64,000 nt of DNA. Source: Plotosus lineatus (taxonomy: Eukaryota > Chordata > Actinopteri > Siluriformes > Plotosidae). Positions 37,001 to 48,486 of this stretch are shown here, piece after piece. The stretch is taken from NCBI GenBank assembly GCA_024760905.1, contig CM045732.1, forward strand, positions 51,648,496 to 51,712,495. Direction: 5' to 3'. The translations under genes were made by a program, and so were the position numbers. Each line of letters begins with the position of its first letter. Within the stretch, counting starts at the first letter, position 1. The notes beneath the pieces were generated by a model that was not told where the DNA came from, did no database searches, and saw only the letters and a program-made list of their open reading frames with translations.

Positions 37001-40000
37001 CTCCTGTCCTGGATACCAAACCTGCCCATCACTTCCTCGTCCCCTCTGTTGCCTGCACCAACATGTCCATTGAAGTCTGCACCAATGACCACTCTTTCAC
37101 CTCTGGGAGTACTCTGCATCACTTCATCTAACTCACTCCAGAATCTCTCCTCTTTTAGCTCACATCCTGCCTGTGGGGTATAAGCACTAACATCACAGCT
37201 TCAATTTCTAACTTGAGACGCCTCACTCTGTCTGATACTCTTTTCACTTCTAGAACATTCCTGACAAATCTTTCCTTCAAGATGACTCCTACACCATTTC
37301 TCTTCCCATCCACACCATGAAAAAACATCTTAAACCCTGCTTCTAAGCTTCAAGTCTTGCTACCTTTCCACCTGGTCTCCTGGACACACAATATGTCCAT
37401 CTTCCTCCTCTGCATCATGTCAGCCAGCTGTCTACCTTTTCCGGTCATAGTTCCAACATTCAAAATCCCCACTCTCAGTCCGCGACTCATGCCTTTCCTC
37501 TTCTCTCTCCGCCTATGGACACGCCTCCCGCCTCTCCTTCTTTGACTTTGACCAACAGTAGTCCAATTTCCATCAGCAACCTGTTGGTTAGCAACACTGA
37601 CGGCGGTCGTTGTTAACCCGGGCCTTGATCGATCCGGTATGAAATTCGTTTTGATCATTCGCATAACAATTTTGGCATAAGTTTTATGCCGGATGCCCTT
37701 CCTGTCACAACCCTCTGCATTTAGCCGGGTTTGGGCCCGGCGTGAGGGTGAACACTGGCTTGTGCCCCCCCTCACGGCTGCATTCCAAAGATGCCACTGC
37801 ATAGTGTATAAAGTTAACGTTTCATATCACTGTGACATTATTAGCTTTATAACTTTGTCTTGTAAGCAGTGTAAGTCACCAGTGTAGTGCTTTGTTGCTG
37901 TCAAGTTTGTTGTTGACATGTCAGCAAAAACAGAGCACTTCTTATGGTGGAGTCTATTATATTTTGTTGAACGTGATAAACAAATTTGCTTAGTGTAATA
38001 AACATGGCTTGCTTATGAATATTATCTATTTTGGTTACATGTAGATCATTCGTGTAGTTAAACAAACGCAGCATAGCTGAGATCCATACTTATGCAAATA
38101 TAAAGCCATGAGCCTGATTTTGTTGACGAGACAATGCATGCAGTTGGCACTGAGTGCTCTCTGCAGAAAATTGTTCTTGAGGAGAAACATGTTTTCAAAT
38201 ATGTTTTCTTCGCTCCAATTTTAGGCAGTATTTAAATTTTTATATTATATACACTGCAGAACAATTGAGTGTATTTTAAGTGTACCTCTACGGAGTACCA
38301 GTTAATTATGCATAGTCTCAAGCAATGAGGGGATATGCGTATTTATACTCCAAGAAAAGTTCAGAAAGTTAATACTTAAATAATTATAGCTATGCTGTTA
38401 AAGGAGTATAATTTGTTTGCATTTATTTCAAATGTTTCTCAATTTTGGCACACTTATATCTCAGATACAAAAAGTTTCCTGACCCTACAGGGGCATATTG
38501 CCCCCGACAAAATGGCTCCAAGGATCATTAGGACTCGCAAACCCCTCCACCACAATAAGGTGGTTATTTAAGGAGAGGGCCCTTGGGCTATCTTATTAGG
38601 CATGCTCCGGGAGTACGACTTTCCGGACCCGTTGCTATGGGCCATTCAGTATCACCGGAGCCAGAGTTTGGTCCGTATTCATTTCAGTTGAGGGTTGGAG
38701 TCAGCCAAGGCTGTCCTTTTGTAATCGATTCTGTTCATAATTTTTATGGACACAATTTCTATACACAGCTGAGGTGTTGAGAGATTCGGGTTTGGTGGCC
38801 ATTGGATCTCATCTTTGCTTTTTGACGAAGAAGTTATCTTTTTGGCTTCATTAACCTGGGACCTCCAGCTCTCATTGGAGTGATTCGCAGTCGAGTGCAA
38901 AGCGGCCGGAATGAAAATCAGCACCTCCAAGTCTGAGGCCATGGTTCTCATTCGGAAAAGGGTGGCATGCCTCCTCCAGGTCAGGAATGAGATCCTGCCC
39001 CAAGTGGAGGAATTCATGTATCTCGGGGTCTTGTTCACAAGTGATGGAAGGTCGGAGCTGGAGATCGACAGGCGGATCTCTGCAGCCTCTGCTGTAAAGC
39101 GGAGTCTGTACCGGTTCGTTGTGCTGAAGAGGGAGCTGAGCCACAAGGCAAAACTCACAATTTACCCATCAATCTACATTCCAGCTCTCAGCTATGGTCA
39201 CAAACTTTGGTTAGTGACCGAAAGAACAATATCGCAGATAAAAGCTGCTGAAATGAGCTTCCTTTGCTGGGTGACAGGGCTCCCCTTAGAGATAAGGTGA
39301 GAAGCTCAGCCATCCGGGGAGTGCTCGGAGTAGAACTGCTGCTGCTCCACATTGAGAAGTTTCCAGTTGAGGTGGCTTGGGTATCTGGTTAGAATGCCTC
39401 CAGAACGCCTCCCTGGTGTGATGTTTCGGGCATGTCCAACCGGGAAGAGACCCTGGGGTTGACCTAGAACTCGCTGGAGGGACCATGTTTCTCGGCTTGT
39501 CTGTGAACTTCTTGGTGTCCCCATAAAAGAGCTGGAGGAAGTTGTTAGAGAGAGGGATGTCTGGACCTCACTGCTTAGGCAACTCCTCCCGTGACCTGAC
39601 TCCAGATTAAGTGGAAGAAGATGAGATATGATGAGACGAAATCAGAAAAAAAGTTGCCTGTAATTATGGAGTGCATTGTATATTGAGGATGAAACAAATC
39701 CAAAGGATAAAGAGCAGTAATTTCCTCTATCTAGAGATGCTTTTAGCAGAATTACTCACACTTATCATTAAAAATGACTAAAAATTATTTGATGAAATAA
39801 TAGTAACACAATATTTAGAAGTCATTTGATTTTATTGATGCACAGTTTCATAACTCTCTGGAATGTATGTGTATTTGCAGTCACTGGATGGTCATTACTG
39901 AAGACGGCCACATGGTGACAGGAAGACAGATGCCTCGTTTGGTTCTTGTGTCTTTGACTTGTGAGGCAGGCCAAGTCTGTCTTAATGCTCCTGAGATGAA

Positions 40001-40431
40001 GGAACTCAAGTTTCCCCTCCACCAACCCACCAACCCCATCTTTAAGTGCAGGTAGCTGAAAGTAGAAGCTGGCCTCTAACTGGGATTCAAATTGTATACA
40101 GTATGCATAGGTTCAGTCATAAATGGTTGTTTATTATTAAGAAATTATGAGTGTTTGGATTCATGTAGGCTTTTAAGGGGGGTTCTTGTTAATGCACCAA
40201 CAAATCATGGAACATTTACCTTCCTGTTTGTAGCGTGTTCAGTTCCAACACTGAAGGCAGAGACTGTGGCGATGATGTGTCTAAATGGTTCACACGTTAT
40301 CTGGCAGCAGACAAGACCTTTCGACTGGTTCACTTTGAGCCCCAGTTAGAGGCCCGAACACCTCCTGAGAAAGGCTTTCCCAAGGATGAAAAGGTCTGGT
40401 CTAGAAATATGTATATGTATATGTATATATA

Positions 40432-40486
<55 letters not shown>

Positions 40487-40543
40487 ATATATATATGTAT
40501 GTGTGTATATATATATGTGTATGTGTGTATATATGTATGTATG

Positions 40544-40589
<46 letters not shown>

Positions 40590-42530
40590 TGTATGTGTGC
40601 CTGTTATCATTCATTCATTTGCCAAACCAAATCTTACTATGGTTATGGGGAATCTGGAACCTGTCTTAGCCATCTATGGACGAAGGAACATCACCCTGAA
40701 AATATTACTGTATAGCGATGGATATATAAATAATGTTTTATTGTTTGATATAAGGTGATGTATTTTCATTTATTAATTTTGTATGCTGCTTAATCCTAAT
40801 AAGGGTTGTGTCGAGGTTGGTGCCCATCTCAGTCGAGTCTGGGTGATGGTAGGGTGAGGGTGGGGCACACCCTGGACAGCTTGCCAGGCCTTAGCAGGGC
40901 AGAAGCACACTGATGTTATTCCACTGACCTACTTTTTTCAAACAACAGCAAAGGTTCTTTTACATGCTTCTTACCACAGACAGTGGGTAACATGGTTGAC
41001 CTTTAAAAACCAAGTTAGTTGCACTGGGGGGTGAAAAATTTTATTTACATAGATTTTTTTTGTATTTTATATTTGTAGTAATAAATAACTCTAAGTCACT
41101 TCACACGTCTGTGAAACCATGTTTTTTGGGAATGAGATGTTTCATTTTAATGAGCAAGCCATTTAGAAGCACTCCACTCTGGGGCCAGTGTTTGTGTCTC
41201 TTTGTCTCATTGGCTGTCACACTGTCCACCGGTTTAACATAACCTACACTGTCTGTGGTGATATCACAGAAAGCGGTGCTACCACCAAGGGCCCCACCCA
41301 CAGAGCTTTACGCATTGCTTCTAGTTGAGGGTTGCTTTAAAATTAGAAGTCTGTTATGTTGATTTAAATAACATGATTCCTGTGGACTGGCGTGTTAGTT
41401 TTCTTTAGTTGTGTTGGTTGCCTAGGTGGCTTACCCGGATGCAGCTCCTGTCATGTTGATGTCGGTGGCCTCTCTGAACGACTTGAGCAGCAGACTAGAT
41501 AGTGACATCTCTGTATGTCGCTTCCGGCCCAGCATTGTGGCCAGTGACTGCGAGCCATTCAGTGAGGTATGATGTATTACTTTCCTTTAAAGAAAAAAAT
41601 AGTTAGTGCTATAGATTGTCAGTAGAATGTTATTTGTTATTACAGATTATTGCTTTTTCATTTTCTATTAATGTCAGTTTCAGAAACGACAGGGCTGTGA
41701 CAAAAATGTCTCCAAAACGTGACATGGGGGTTGAAATTTGAAAGTTATTGTTTTACGTTGTTATTTACAGACATTAGGTACATTTTGTATGTGAATGTGT
41801 TCAGAAATACAAGTCAATCACATTTTGTTCATATTTTTAAATCATATACAGTCGGCCTCTGCTTATGAAATTAATCTGTTCCAGAGCCGTTTTTTCGTAA
41901 CGCGGGAGTTTCGTAAGTAGAGGCGCATTTTTACATGTTAAACGCCTGATTCGTTCCAAGGCTCCCAAGACTACCCCATAAACCCTTTAAAATGATAAAA
42001 GTACACCAATTTTGTATGAAATATGTGTTAAAAGTAAAATAAAATTATTTATTAAACCATTTAAACATTTTATTAACTTATTAAACCATTTAATTAACAT
42101 ATTTATTAATTAAACCATTATTAAACATTTTTTATTCACACACACACACTCATACACACACCTGTCTCTCTCTCTCTCTCTCTCTCTCAATCTCTCTCTC
42201 TCTCACACACAGACAGATAATACAGTACGCATTAAATGTGTATTGTTTACTCATTAAATGTTTATTGTGGCGCTGCGGGCCATGCCCACAAGATGTGAAA
42301 TTCAAAGCGCATTCCCTGCTTGACAGATTGGAGGTCCAAACTCAACTTTACATTGATTCCTTGAGGGATCGGAATTCCAGATGAGCTCACATGCGCCACA
42401 TTTATTAAACATTTACTGAATTAAACAACTTAAAAATCGAAACTAAAAACTAAATAGTTAAGCCTCCTTCTGTCTCCATTTCTCTCTCTCTCTCACACAC
42501 ACACGCACATACATACACACACACACACAC

Positions 42531-42611
<81 letters not shown>

Positions 42612-45137
42612 GAGGGGATGTTTTATTTAAAGCAGAATTACAGCACCTGTTTGAAAGATCAGAGGTCCTCATTCAGTATTAACTTGCTTCCTTGCGAGAT
42701 CGGAGGTCTTCTCCCACGGAGCACTTTGTTTTAATATCGTGCCGAAATAATCACTTCCGTCACTGTATTTCCACTTTAAGGTCTCCTTCAATATATTATA
42801 TTAAATTGGTTCAATATCGTCCCGATTGTAGAGGGGTTTTGGCGATAACGAAATACTGTATACTGCATGATCAATCTCAAAACAAGCCAACAGTCAACTC
42901 TCCTTCACGTGTGTGACAAACAGGAAGTTTGGGTAAGGTTCAGCTGCGTCATCCCTCCTAGCCAATGGGAAGACAGCGGCGCAGGATGTTGGTAGACAGC
43001 CAATGAGAGAGCACCTCGCGCATCGTTTGAAATTTTGATTGGCACGTTTGAATTTTGAATTGCGCTTTTCATAAGAGGAGGTTATTTTCGTATCCCAGGG
43101 ATGAAAACTGAGGAAAATGTTTTTCCTGACCCGGAATCTTCGTACCCAGGGGGTTTCGTAAGTAGGGGGTCGACTGTATTGTCAATCACATTTTGCTCAA
43201 CATTTTTATTCATGAAAGCCAAAATTTCTTTTTAATTCACCCACAGTTATACTGGCAATAATTTCAGCTATTCAAAGCTAATAATCATAATTTGTAATGT
43301 ACTTCATTGCTGCCATGTATAATATCGTATATTCTATACAATACTGTCAGAACAATGATGAATATTAATTTTTTAATAAAAAATTATTTATTTTATTTCA
43401 TGTGCATTTTCATTTGGTTATAATCCTTCCAGAAAACTGTAATCTTTGCAAATAATCATTGATACTGAGCAAGCCAGTACATCCAGTCACACACATACAT
43501 TTACAGTAGAATCTAAGTATAAAAAGAGGCATATTCATGATAAAGTGTTACATTCCTTACATACTGAGGGGACCCCAACTGCCCAATTAAAAGAAGACAA
43601 TGCATATTTGATTACAGTAATACTATAAATATAGTATGTTTTTTAAAAAGTAAAGTAATAATTAACATTTTATGAACTAATCATATTTTTAAATTTTTCA
43701 AATACAGTATCTTTTGATGAAACGTTACAGGATGTTAGAGCTTTGTCTACCCAACTAAGTATAACTAGTTTTTTAATTGTAAAAGAGTTACAAAGACCGA
43801 TTAAAAATGAAATGCAATTTTTTTTATCACAGCTCAATAGTAGTCTTCAATAAAAGTTGAAACCCAAAGCACTTAAATAACACTATTTCCTGTGGCTTAC
43901 TGCACACAGACTATGTTTATCTAGCTTTGCTGATTGTTTGTTTTGCCTGTAGGACTCATGGGACCATATACAGATTGGGGATGTTGAGATGCAGAGAGTT
44001 GTAGGCTGTGGAAGGTACTCATAAACTATAAACCCATGAATACAGGACTGCTTTTTAAAAACTTAAAATTCCTGTTCCAGTATGCTTCACTAGTTACATT
44101 TCCTCCCATACTTACAGCATATTTGTTTTTATGTACAATCAGTATTTTCAAATAAACTTGGATTGAGAAATTTCCTTTCGGCTCTTTCCCTTTTTCAGCG
44201 GTCGCCACAGCAAATGATTTGCACGTTTGATTTGGCATAGGTTTTTACGTTGGATGTCCTTCCTGACACAACCCTTTTAGCAAGGGACAGAAACACGCTG
44301 ACGACTTTGCAGCTACTCTTTACAAAGTCAGCAGTGGTTCTTTTTCATGCTTCTCACCATAGACAGTGAGAGACATGGCCCACCTTTGATAACCCAGTTA
44401 GCTGCACTGGGGGGACAGTAACAACCTTGTGGTGAGTGGGACTCGAACCCCCAAACTTAGGATCAGTGATCCAGCGCCCTATACCACTAGACCACCACTG
44501 CCCCCTGTGTGTGTGTGTGTGTGAATGTATATAAGGTAATTTCAAGTCTTGTAACTCTGTCCAGGATAAAGTTGAATCGAAAATTATCAAAGGACTGAAT
44601 GACTCACATGTTAATTGTTCTAGTCTTTTTCCTGTGAGCTTCATTTCCATTAACAATGTTAGTCATAAATTCTTCTGTAGAGGCATGTACACAACTGCTT
44701 TTTAGTCTATGTCAAGGACATTTTCTTTCATTTTAGGTTCATGTCTATCCTGCTCATTCACCTTTTTGTGCTGTGTAGCTTCTTATTTATCTCTTATGAA
44801 TTTTGAATCTGCAGTATGTTGTATACCAATTTGTTATGGGGTGTATTTACTGTGCAGATGTATTTTCACCACTGTTGATCCTGAAACTGGTGTGATCAGT
44901 AGAAAAGAGCCACTGGACACTCTCAGAACGTATGTAAAGTCTCCAGTTACCATATTTATGATCAAAATATTTAAATAGTTTATCTGGTGCTCTAATATCT
45001 GTTTCTTCTTATCATTTTCTAGTTATCGGCTGATTGACCCTGCCCAGAAAAATGCACCAATACTCGGACAGTACTACACAGTCAAAAAAACTGGGATACT
45101 CCATGCTGGTGATCCCATATACAGAATTACTTACTGA
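29023..45137 (+). CDS. mtarc1: Mitochondrial amidoxime reducing component (MOSC-domain molybdoenzyme)
   Basis: mARC is an outer-mitochondrial-membrane molybdenum-cofactor enzyme that, with cytochrome b5 and its reductase, reduces N-hydroxylated compounds such as amidoximes. Seven coding exons with consistent phases: 29023-29261, 39881-40051, 40234-40393, 41426-41566, 43953-44014, 44858-44929, 45023-45137. The predicted protein is 319 residues (human MTARC1 has 337). It has an N-terminal membrane anchor ([17 protein letters not shown]), the MOSC N-terminal barrel ([36 protein letters not shown]) and the MOSC domain ending LGQYYTV and GDPIYRITY. The proposed Mo-ligand Cys is kept in [12 protein letters not shown] (about residue 259, where exon 6 begins). 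The in-frame extension upstream of 29023 lacks an ATG, so 29023 is chosen. The distinction between MTARC1 and MTARC2 orthology is uncertain in fish. Intron 1 exceeds 10 kb because of transposons. Confidence 0.95.
29490..29768 (-). repeat. tRNA-derived SINE, tail type C
   Basis: Minus-orientation copy in mtarc1 intron 1. Tail C (CTTAATCCTGATTTAGGGTC, ACCCTGGACAGCTCGCC) is at the left and the head (CCAGCACCCTATCACCAGGC) at the right. Confidence 0.85.
29817..30917 (-). repeat. Composite SINE cluster inside one target duplication
   Basis: A full tail-C SINE (29822-30165) is followed by a tail-B SINE segment (30170-30470) and a third head fragment (about 30820-30917), all in minus orientation, with about 340 bp of other sequence between the last two. 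The outermost flanks carry the exact repeat CTTACTCAAATTGT at 29803-29816 and 30918-30931. So the complex behaves as one insertion that later grew, or as one composite insertion. Confidence 0.78.
31987..33098. mobile_element. TIR element nested in Tc1, carrying a LINE endonuclease fragment
   Basis: The left end (AGTGGAGCCTCAGTACTCG) and the inverse of the right end (CAGTGGAGCCTCAGAATCCG) are inverted repeats. TTAATCCGTTCC follows the left TIR. Inside, the + strand frame at about 32160-32540 reads [15 protein letters not shown] and [20 protein letters not shown], which resembles the apurinic-type endonuclease of a LINE. No DDE transposase is seen. A 52-bp tandem repeat lies at 32769-32935. Confidence 0.72.
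32769..32935. repeat. 52-bp minisatellite, about three and a half units
   Basis: Units begin at 32769, 32821, 32873 (shortened) and 32910, each starting ATCAACAACTTC. The first two are nearly identical over 52 bp. Confidence 0.88.
33903..34020 (-). repeat. SINE tail-A fragment
   Basis: CTTCCTTTCGGC, then GTCGCCACAGCGAATCATCT and GGATGCCCTTCCTGTCACAA, is the 3' half of the tail-A SINE in minus orientation. It is followed by TTTA repeats (34022-34052) and a G-run (34093-34108). Confidence 0.85.
34560..34695 (+). repeat. SINE fragment, second head family, 3'-flanked by LINE
   Basis: GTGTAGTGGTTAGCATGTCT with a B-box-like GGGTTCAAATCC, then GGGTTCCTCTGGGTACTCTG, matches the second SINE family in + orientation. 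The RTE-type LINE inserted at its 3' side. Confidence 0.75.
34708..37786 (-). mobile_element. RTE-type non-LTR retrotransposon, nearly full length, frameshifted
   Basis: On the minus strand the order is a 5' UTR (37786 to about 37560), endonuclease ([56 protein letters not shown]), linker ([20 protein letters not shown]) and reverse transcriptase ([64 protein letters not shown]). The C-terminal part reads [20 protein letters not shown] and [16 protein letters not shown]. The 3' tail has CAGTGCATTCGCTGTGGCGG and CCGAAAGGAAAAG. The frame is broken in several places and the YxDD region is damaged. The target duplication AAAGATGCCACT lies at 34696-34707 and 37787-37798. Human-type RTE (BovB) elements have this domain order; clade assignment is from memory. 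Confidence 0.9.
38510..39625 (+). pseudogene. Second non-LTR retrotransposon, 3' part, decayed
   Basis: The + strand frame at 38911-39300 reads [20 protein letters not shown], then [38 protein letters not shown] and [17 protein letters not shown]. This is the C-terminal region of a reverse transcriptase from a different LINE family than the one at 34.7-37.8 kb. The following sequence (RWLGYLV-like, then CCGTGACCTGACTCC) is the decayed 3' end. Start and end are approximate. Confidence 0.8.
40408..40599. repeat. (TG)n/(TA)n microsatellite after mtarc1 exon 3
   Basis: Mixed TG and TA repeats begin 14 bases after the exon 3 donor of mtarc1. ORFs of 100 residues or more here are repeat artefacts. 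Confidence 0.93.
40770..41035 (-). repeat. SINE copy, tail type C, degraded
   Basis: CTGCTTAATCCTAATAAGGG, then CCTGGACAGCTTGCCAGGCC and CCACAGACAGTGGGTAACAT follow the tail-C SINE order in minus orientation. The head is lost after TTAGTTGCACTGGGGGG. Confidence 0.8.
41849..43176. mobile_element. pogo/Tigger-like TIR element with microsatellites
   Basis: The left end CAGTCGGCCTCTGCTTATG and the inverse of the right end (CAGTCGACCCCCTACTTACG) match, with TA at 41847-41848 and 43177-43178. TTAATCTGTTCC follows the left TIR. The interior has CT and CA repeats (about 42138-42210 and 42482-42609) and no recognisable transposase. It lies in mtarc1 intron 4. Confidence 0.82.
44170..44508 (-). repeat. 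tRNA-derived SINE, tail type A
   Basis: Minus orientation: tail A (TTTCCTTTCGGC, GTCGCCACAGC), then GACGACTTTGCAGCTACTCT, the body block CCATAGACAGTGAGAGAC, and a complete head (ACCACTAGACCACCACTGCC). It lies in mtarc1 intron 5. Confidence 0.9.
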
Positions 45138-46826
45138 AGGCGGGCATTCTGTATCCAACATGAAGTTCAAATCGTTTCTATGATATGTGAAAATTCCTAT
45201 TGATTTTATTATGCAAATTTGCATGATTAACGCTGAGAACCATGCCTACTTTTTGTGTATAATATACATGCACCGATGCTTATTGATTACTTATATGCTG
45301 CCCACCATATCTGGTGGCCCACAGAGAAGCAGTAAAGATTTTTCACTGTTTGCACTCAGAGATGTTCCAGATACAACTTAAAATTTAAATGAAATCATGG
45401 AATAGAATTAAAGGTGTTGATTCATTTAATTAGCTGGATAGTTAATCAAAGCGAGAATAATTGCTGTTCTTAGTTGTGCTATTGTTTGTAATGCATAAAT
45501 ACAGAGTACTTTTTTGTAATGTCATCTTGTAATCAGGCAATGTTATGCAGGGCTATGCTCATAATACAATATATTATTTTCAATTCATGTCAAAATATTA
45601 TTACTTTTGATATTTTTGTACTGTGAATGATATTAATAAGTGCTTATAAGCTCTTAATAATGGCATAATTATTGCTATTGGTTGAATCTGTGTTAAACAA
45701 AGACTTTAATATGAAAGGATTTCATGTAAACGGGGTGTGCAGTTATTATAACTTTATTGTCCATATGATTTAGCTAATCTGTGCCAATATTTGACAGCTG
45801 ATAATTAATGTGTCATATTTCTTATGGGCCTGGCATACTGTCCAGGGTGTACCCCACCCTCGCCCAGGGTTGGCTGATATGGGTGCCAGCCTCCCCACAA
45901 CCGTAATTAGGATTAAGTGGTTCAGAAAATTGAATGAATGAATATTTCATCCTATACTGGTGTCTCATTAGTAGTATTATATAAACCTATGTGCATGTTT
46001 GTGAGGGATGGGCGAGAGAGAGAGAGAGAGAATGTGTACTGGGTGCGGGAGGGAGTAGGAGGTATGGTGATTAGGTGTGTCATTTTGGTGTTCATCCAAT
46101 AGGAGGCACTACAAGATTAGAGTCAGCACAAAGTACAGAGAAGTTAGGGTGTTTTTTCCCTTGAGTAAAATCTTATTGTACGTACCTGTATTTGTGGTAT
46201 ATCAACTTTCAAGGTCAAATTGTTGCCATTCAGTCCAATGATAAAAAGAGATGACTAGTATATCCTATGTGGGTGGAGCATGAGTCTCAGAACACCAATA
46301 ACCCTGACATCTGGGCTGCTTTTGAATTACAGTATCAGCCATTTTATGTACACTTTTTGCATTTATTAGTAGTGCCTTGTTGAGACCTTGTAGGTCTACA
46401 CTTAACTTACACTACGCCATATTTTTAAAGCCTTCAATACCACTTTCTTATCATAGGACTGATTTACACAATATTTTTGAAACACTAATTTCTATTTTTG
46501 TGTTAATTGCTATAAATGTGTAAACATATTTCTGTGCAAATTTGTACTACTTAAAGGTTCTGTAACTTAAAATGTATGGAAAAATTATTCAATAATCTCA
46601 CATGTCTACAAAACCTGTTAATGTTGGTTAACTGTTTCTCATTTAAGTTGCAGTATTTTGTGCTAGTTTTTTATTAATGCAAATTAAATAAATGAAACAT
46701 AAAAAGTAAGATTGGTTGAAAATGGTAATTTTTAAAAATTATATAATGTAATCTTTTTGATTGTGGAATATTCTGTTGAGTCACTGAGAAAAAGGAAGGA
46801 CATGGAAACTCAAGTTTAAACTCAAT
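45138..46826 (+). other. mtarc1 3' UTR and intergenic sequence
   Basis: AT-rich non-coding sequence follows the mtarc1 stop. A SINE tail-C fragment lies at 45830-45940 (+, GGGTGTACCCCACCCTCGCC, then TTAGGATTAAGTGG). No gene is seen; AATAAA-like motifs are common, and the true poly(A) site cannot be chosen. Confidence 0.55.
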
Positions 46827-46839
46827 AATTCTGTAAAGT

Positions 46840-48443
46840 CTTTTATTCATTCATTTTCTCAACCAATTAATCCTAATTAGGGTCACGGGGAGACTGGTAC
46901 CGATCTCAGCCGATTCTGGGCACGGTACAAGCCGAACAGCTCGCCAGGCCATTACAGAGTCAACACTCACACAATCTTTCATACTCACACCTAAGGTTGA
47001 TTTGGAACAGCCAATTAACCTATAGTGTATGTGTCTGGACTGTAGGAGGAAACCGGAGTAGCCGGAGGAAACCCACGCAAGCACTGTGAGAACATGCAAA
47101 CACCACACAGAAACGCCAGAGCTGGGAATTGAACCCAGGACCTTTTAGCTGGAGGACGTGGGAGTGGACGGGCATCTTGCTGCCTGGATTATTGACTACC
47201 TTACTAACCGTCCACAGTACGTGCGGCTGCGCGGCTGTAAGTCAAAGGTGGTAGTCTGTAGCACGGGGGCACCGCAGGGCACCGTCCTCTCACCCTTCCT
47301 TTTTAACATCTATACCTCGGACTTCATATATAACACAAACAGCTGCCACCTCCAGAAGTTCTCGGACGACTCCGCCATCGTGGGCCGTGTGTCAGAGGGG
47401 AACGAGCTGGAGTACCGGTCGGTCATCGTCGACTTCGTGGACTGGTGTGAGCGCAACCACCTGTGCTTGAACACTAGGAAGACGAAGGAGATGGTGGTCG
47501 ACTTCAGGAGAAGCACTCAAACACACACACACACACATTTACTAGTGAACATCCAGGGACAGGACATTGAGACAGTGGACAGTTTCAAGTACCTGGGTGT
47601 TCACCTTAACAATAAACTGGACTGGTCCCACAACACCAACGCCCTGTACAAGAAGGGCCAGAGTCGCCTCCACCTTCTGAGGAGACTCAGGTCCTTCGGC
47701 ATATGCAGACCTCTGCTCAGGACATTTTATGACTCTGTGGTAGCCTCTGCAATCCTCTACGCTGCCATCTGCTGGGCCCGGGCAGCACAGAGCGGGACAG
47801 GAAGAGACTGAACAAGCTGGTCAGGAGGGCCAGCTCTGTCCTCGGCTGCCCACTGGACTCTGTGGAGGAGGTGAGTGAGAGGAGGATGGTAGCAAAGCTC
47901 ACATCCATCCTGTTCAACAGCTCTCACCCACTGCACCAGACTGTCGAGGAGCTGAGCAGCTCCTTCAGTGGACGACTGAGGCATCCTCAGTGCAGGAAGG
48001 AGCGCTACCGCAGGTCGTTCATTCCCACCGCTACCAGACTGTACAACGCCACTTTGTAACTGTCTGTGAAAATACCGGTTATGTGCAATAAAAACCCCGC
48101 GCACTTTAATCAACCACATCTACCCCACTGACTGTGAACCATATCAACCCATCTACTCTGCACTCAGATACATTACACTTTAATATAGGCCAGTCTATAA
48201 AGTTGCTCCATTCTTTTCTTTTATTGTTTAGTAATTTATACTATTTATGTATCTATTTATTTATTTACTTATATAATATATATGTATGTGTGTATGTTTG
48301 TACTTGTATCTATTTTTGCACCCCCTACTGATAGTACCTCAAGAGCCTGTAACAGTGAATTTCTCCATTGTGAGATTAATAAAGCTGTATCTTATCTTAT
48401 CTTATCTTATTGTGAGGTGGAATGTGATAACCACTATGCCGCC
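46840..48443 (-). repeat. SINE interrupted by a LINE
   Basis: The left part (46840-47151) is a minus-orientation SINE with tail C joined to the second head family. The head's last piece (GATAACCACTATGCCGCC) is found only at 48426-48443, beyond an inserted LINE. The exact repeat AATTCTGTAAAGT at 46827-46839 and 48444-48456 is the SINE's own target duplication, spanning the whole nested structure. Confidence 0.85.
47152..48411 (+). mobile_element. L2/CR1-like LINE, 5'-truncated
   Basis: The + strand frame 47158-47811 reads APQGTVLSPFLFNIYTSDF, FSDDSAIVGRVSEGNE (FSDD replaces the usual YADD at the catalytic site), LCLNTRKTKEMVVDFRRS and FKYLGVHLNNKLDW. This is reverse transcriptase fingers/palm to thumb. 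A frameshift near 47800 moves to the next frame (EEVSERRMVAKLTSILFNSS). The 3' end has AATAAAGCTGTATC followed by a CTTAT repeat, typical of this LINE type. It was inserted into the SINE above. Confidence 0.85.
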
Positions 48444-48486
48444 AATTCTGTAAAGTATTTCCATCAAATATTCATTCAATGTTATC

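Noticed and set aside
40235..40758. Overlapping ORFs of about 100-144 residues rich in Cys/Val/Tyr/Ile
   Set aside because: Only the first ~53 codons are mtarc1 exon 3; the rest translates a TG/TA microsatellite, which stays open in several frames on both strands.
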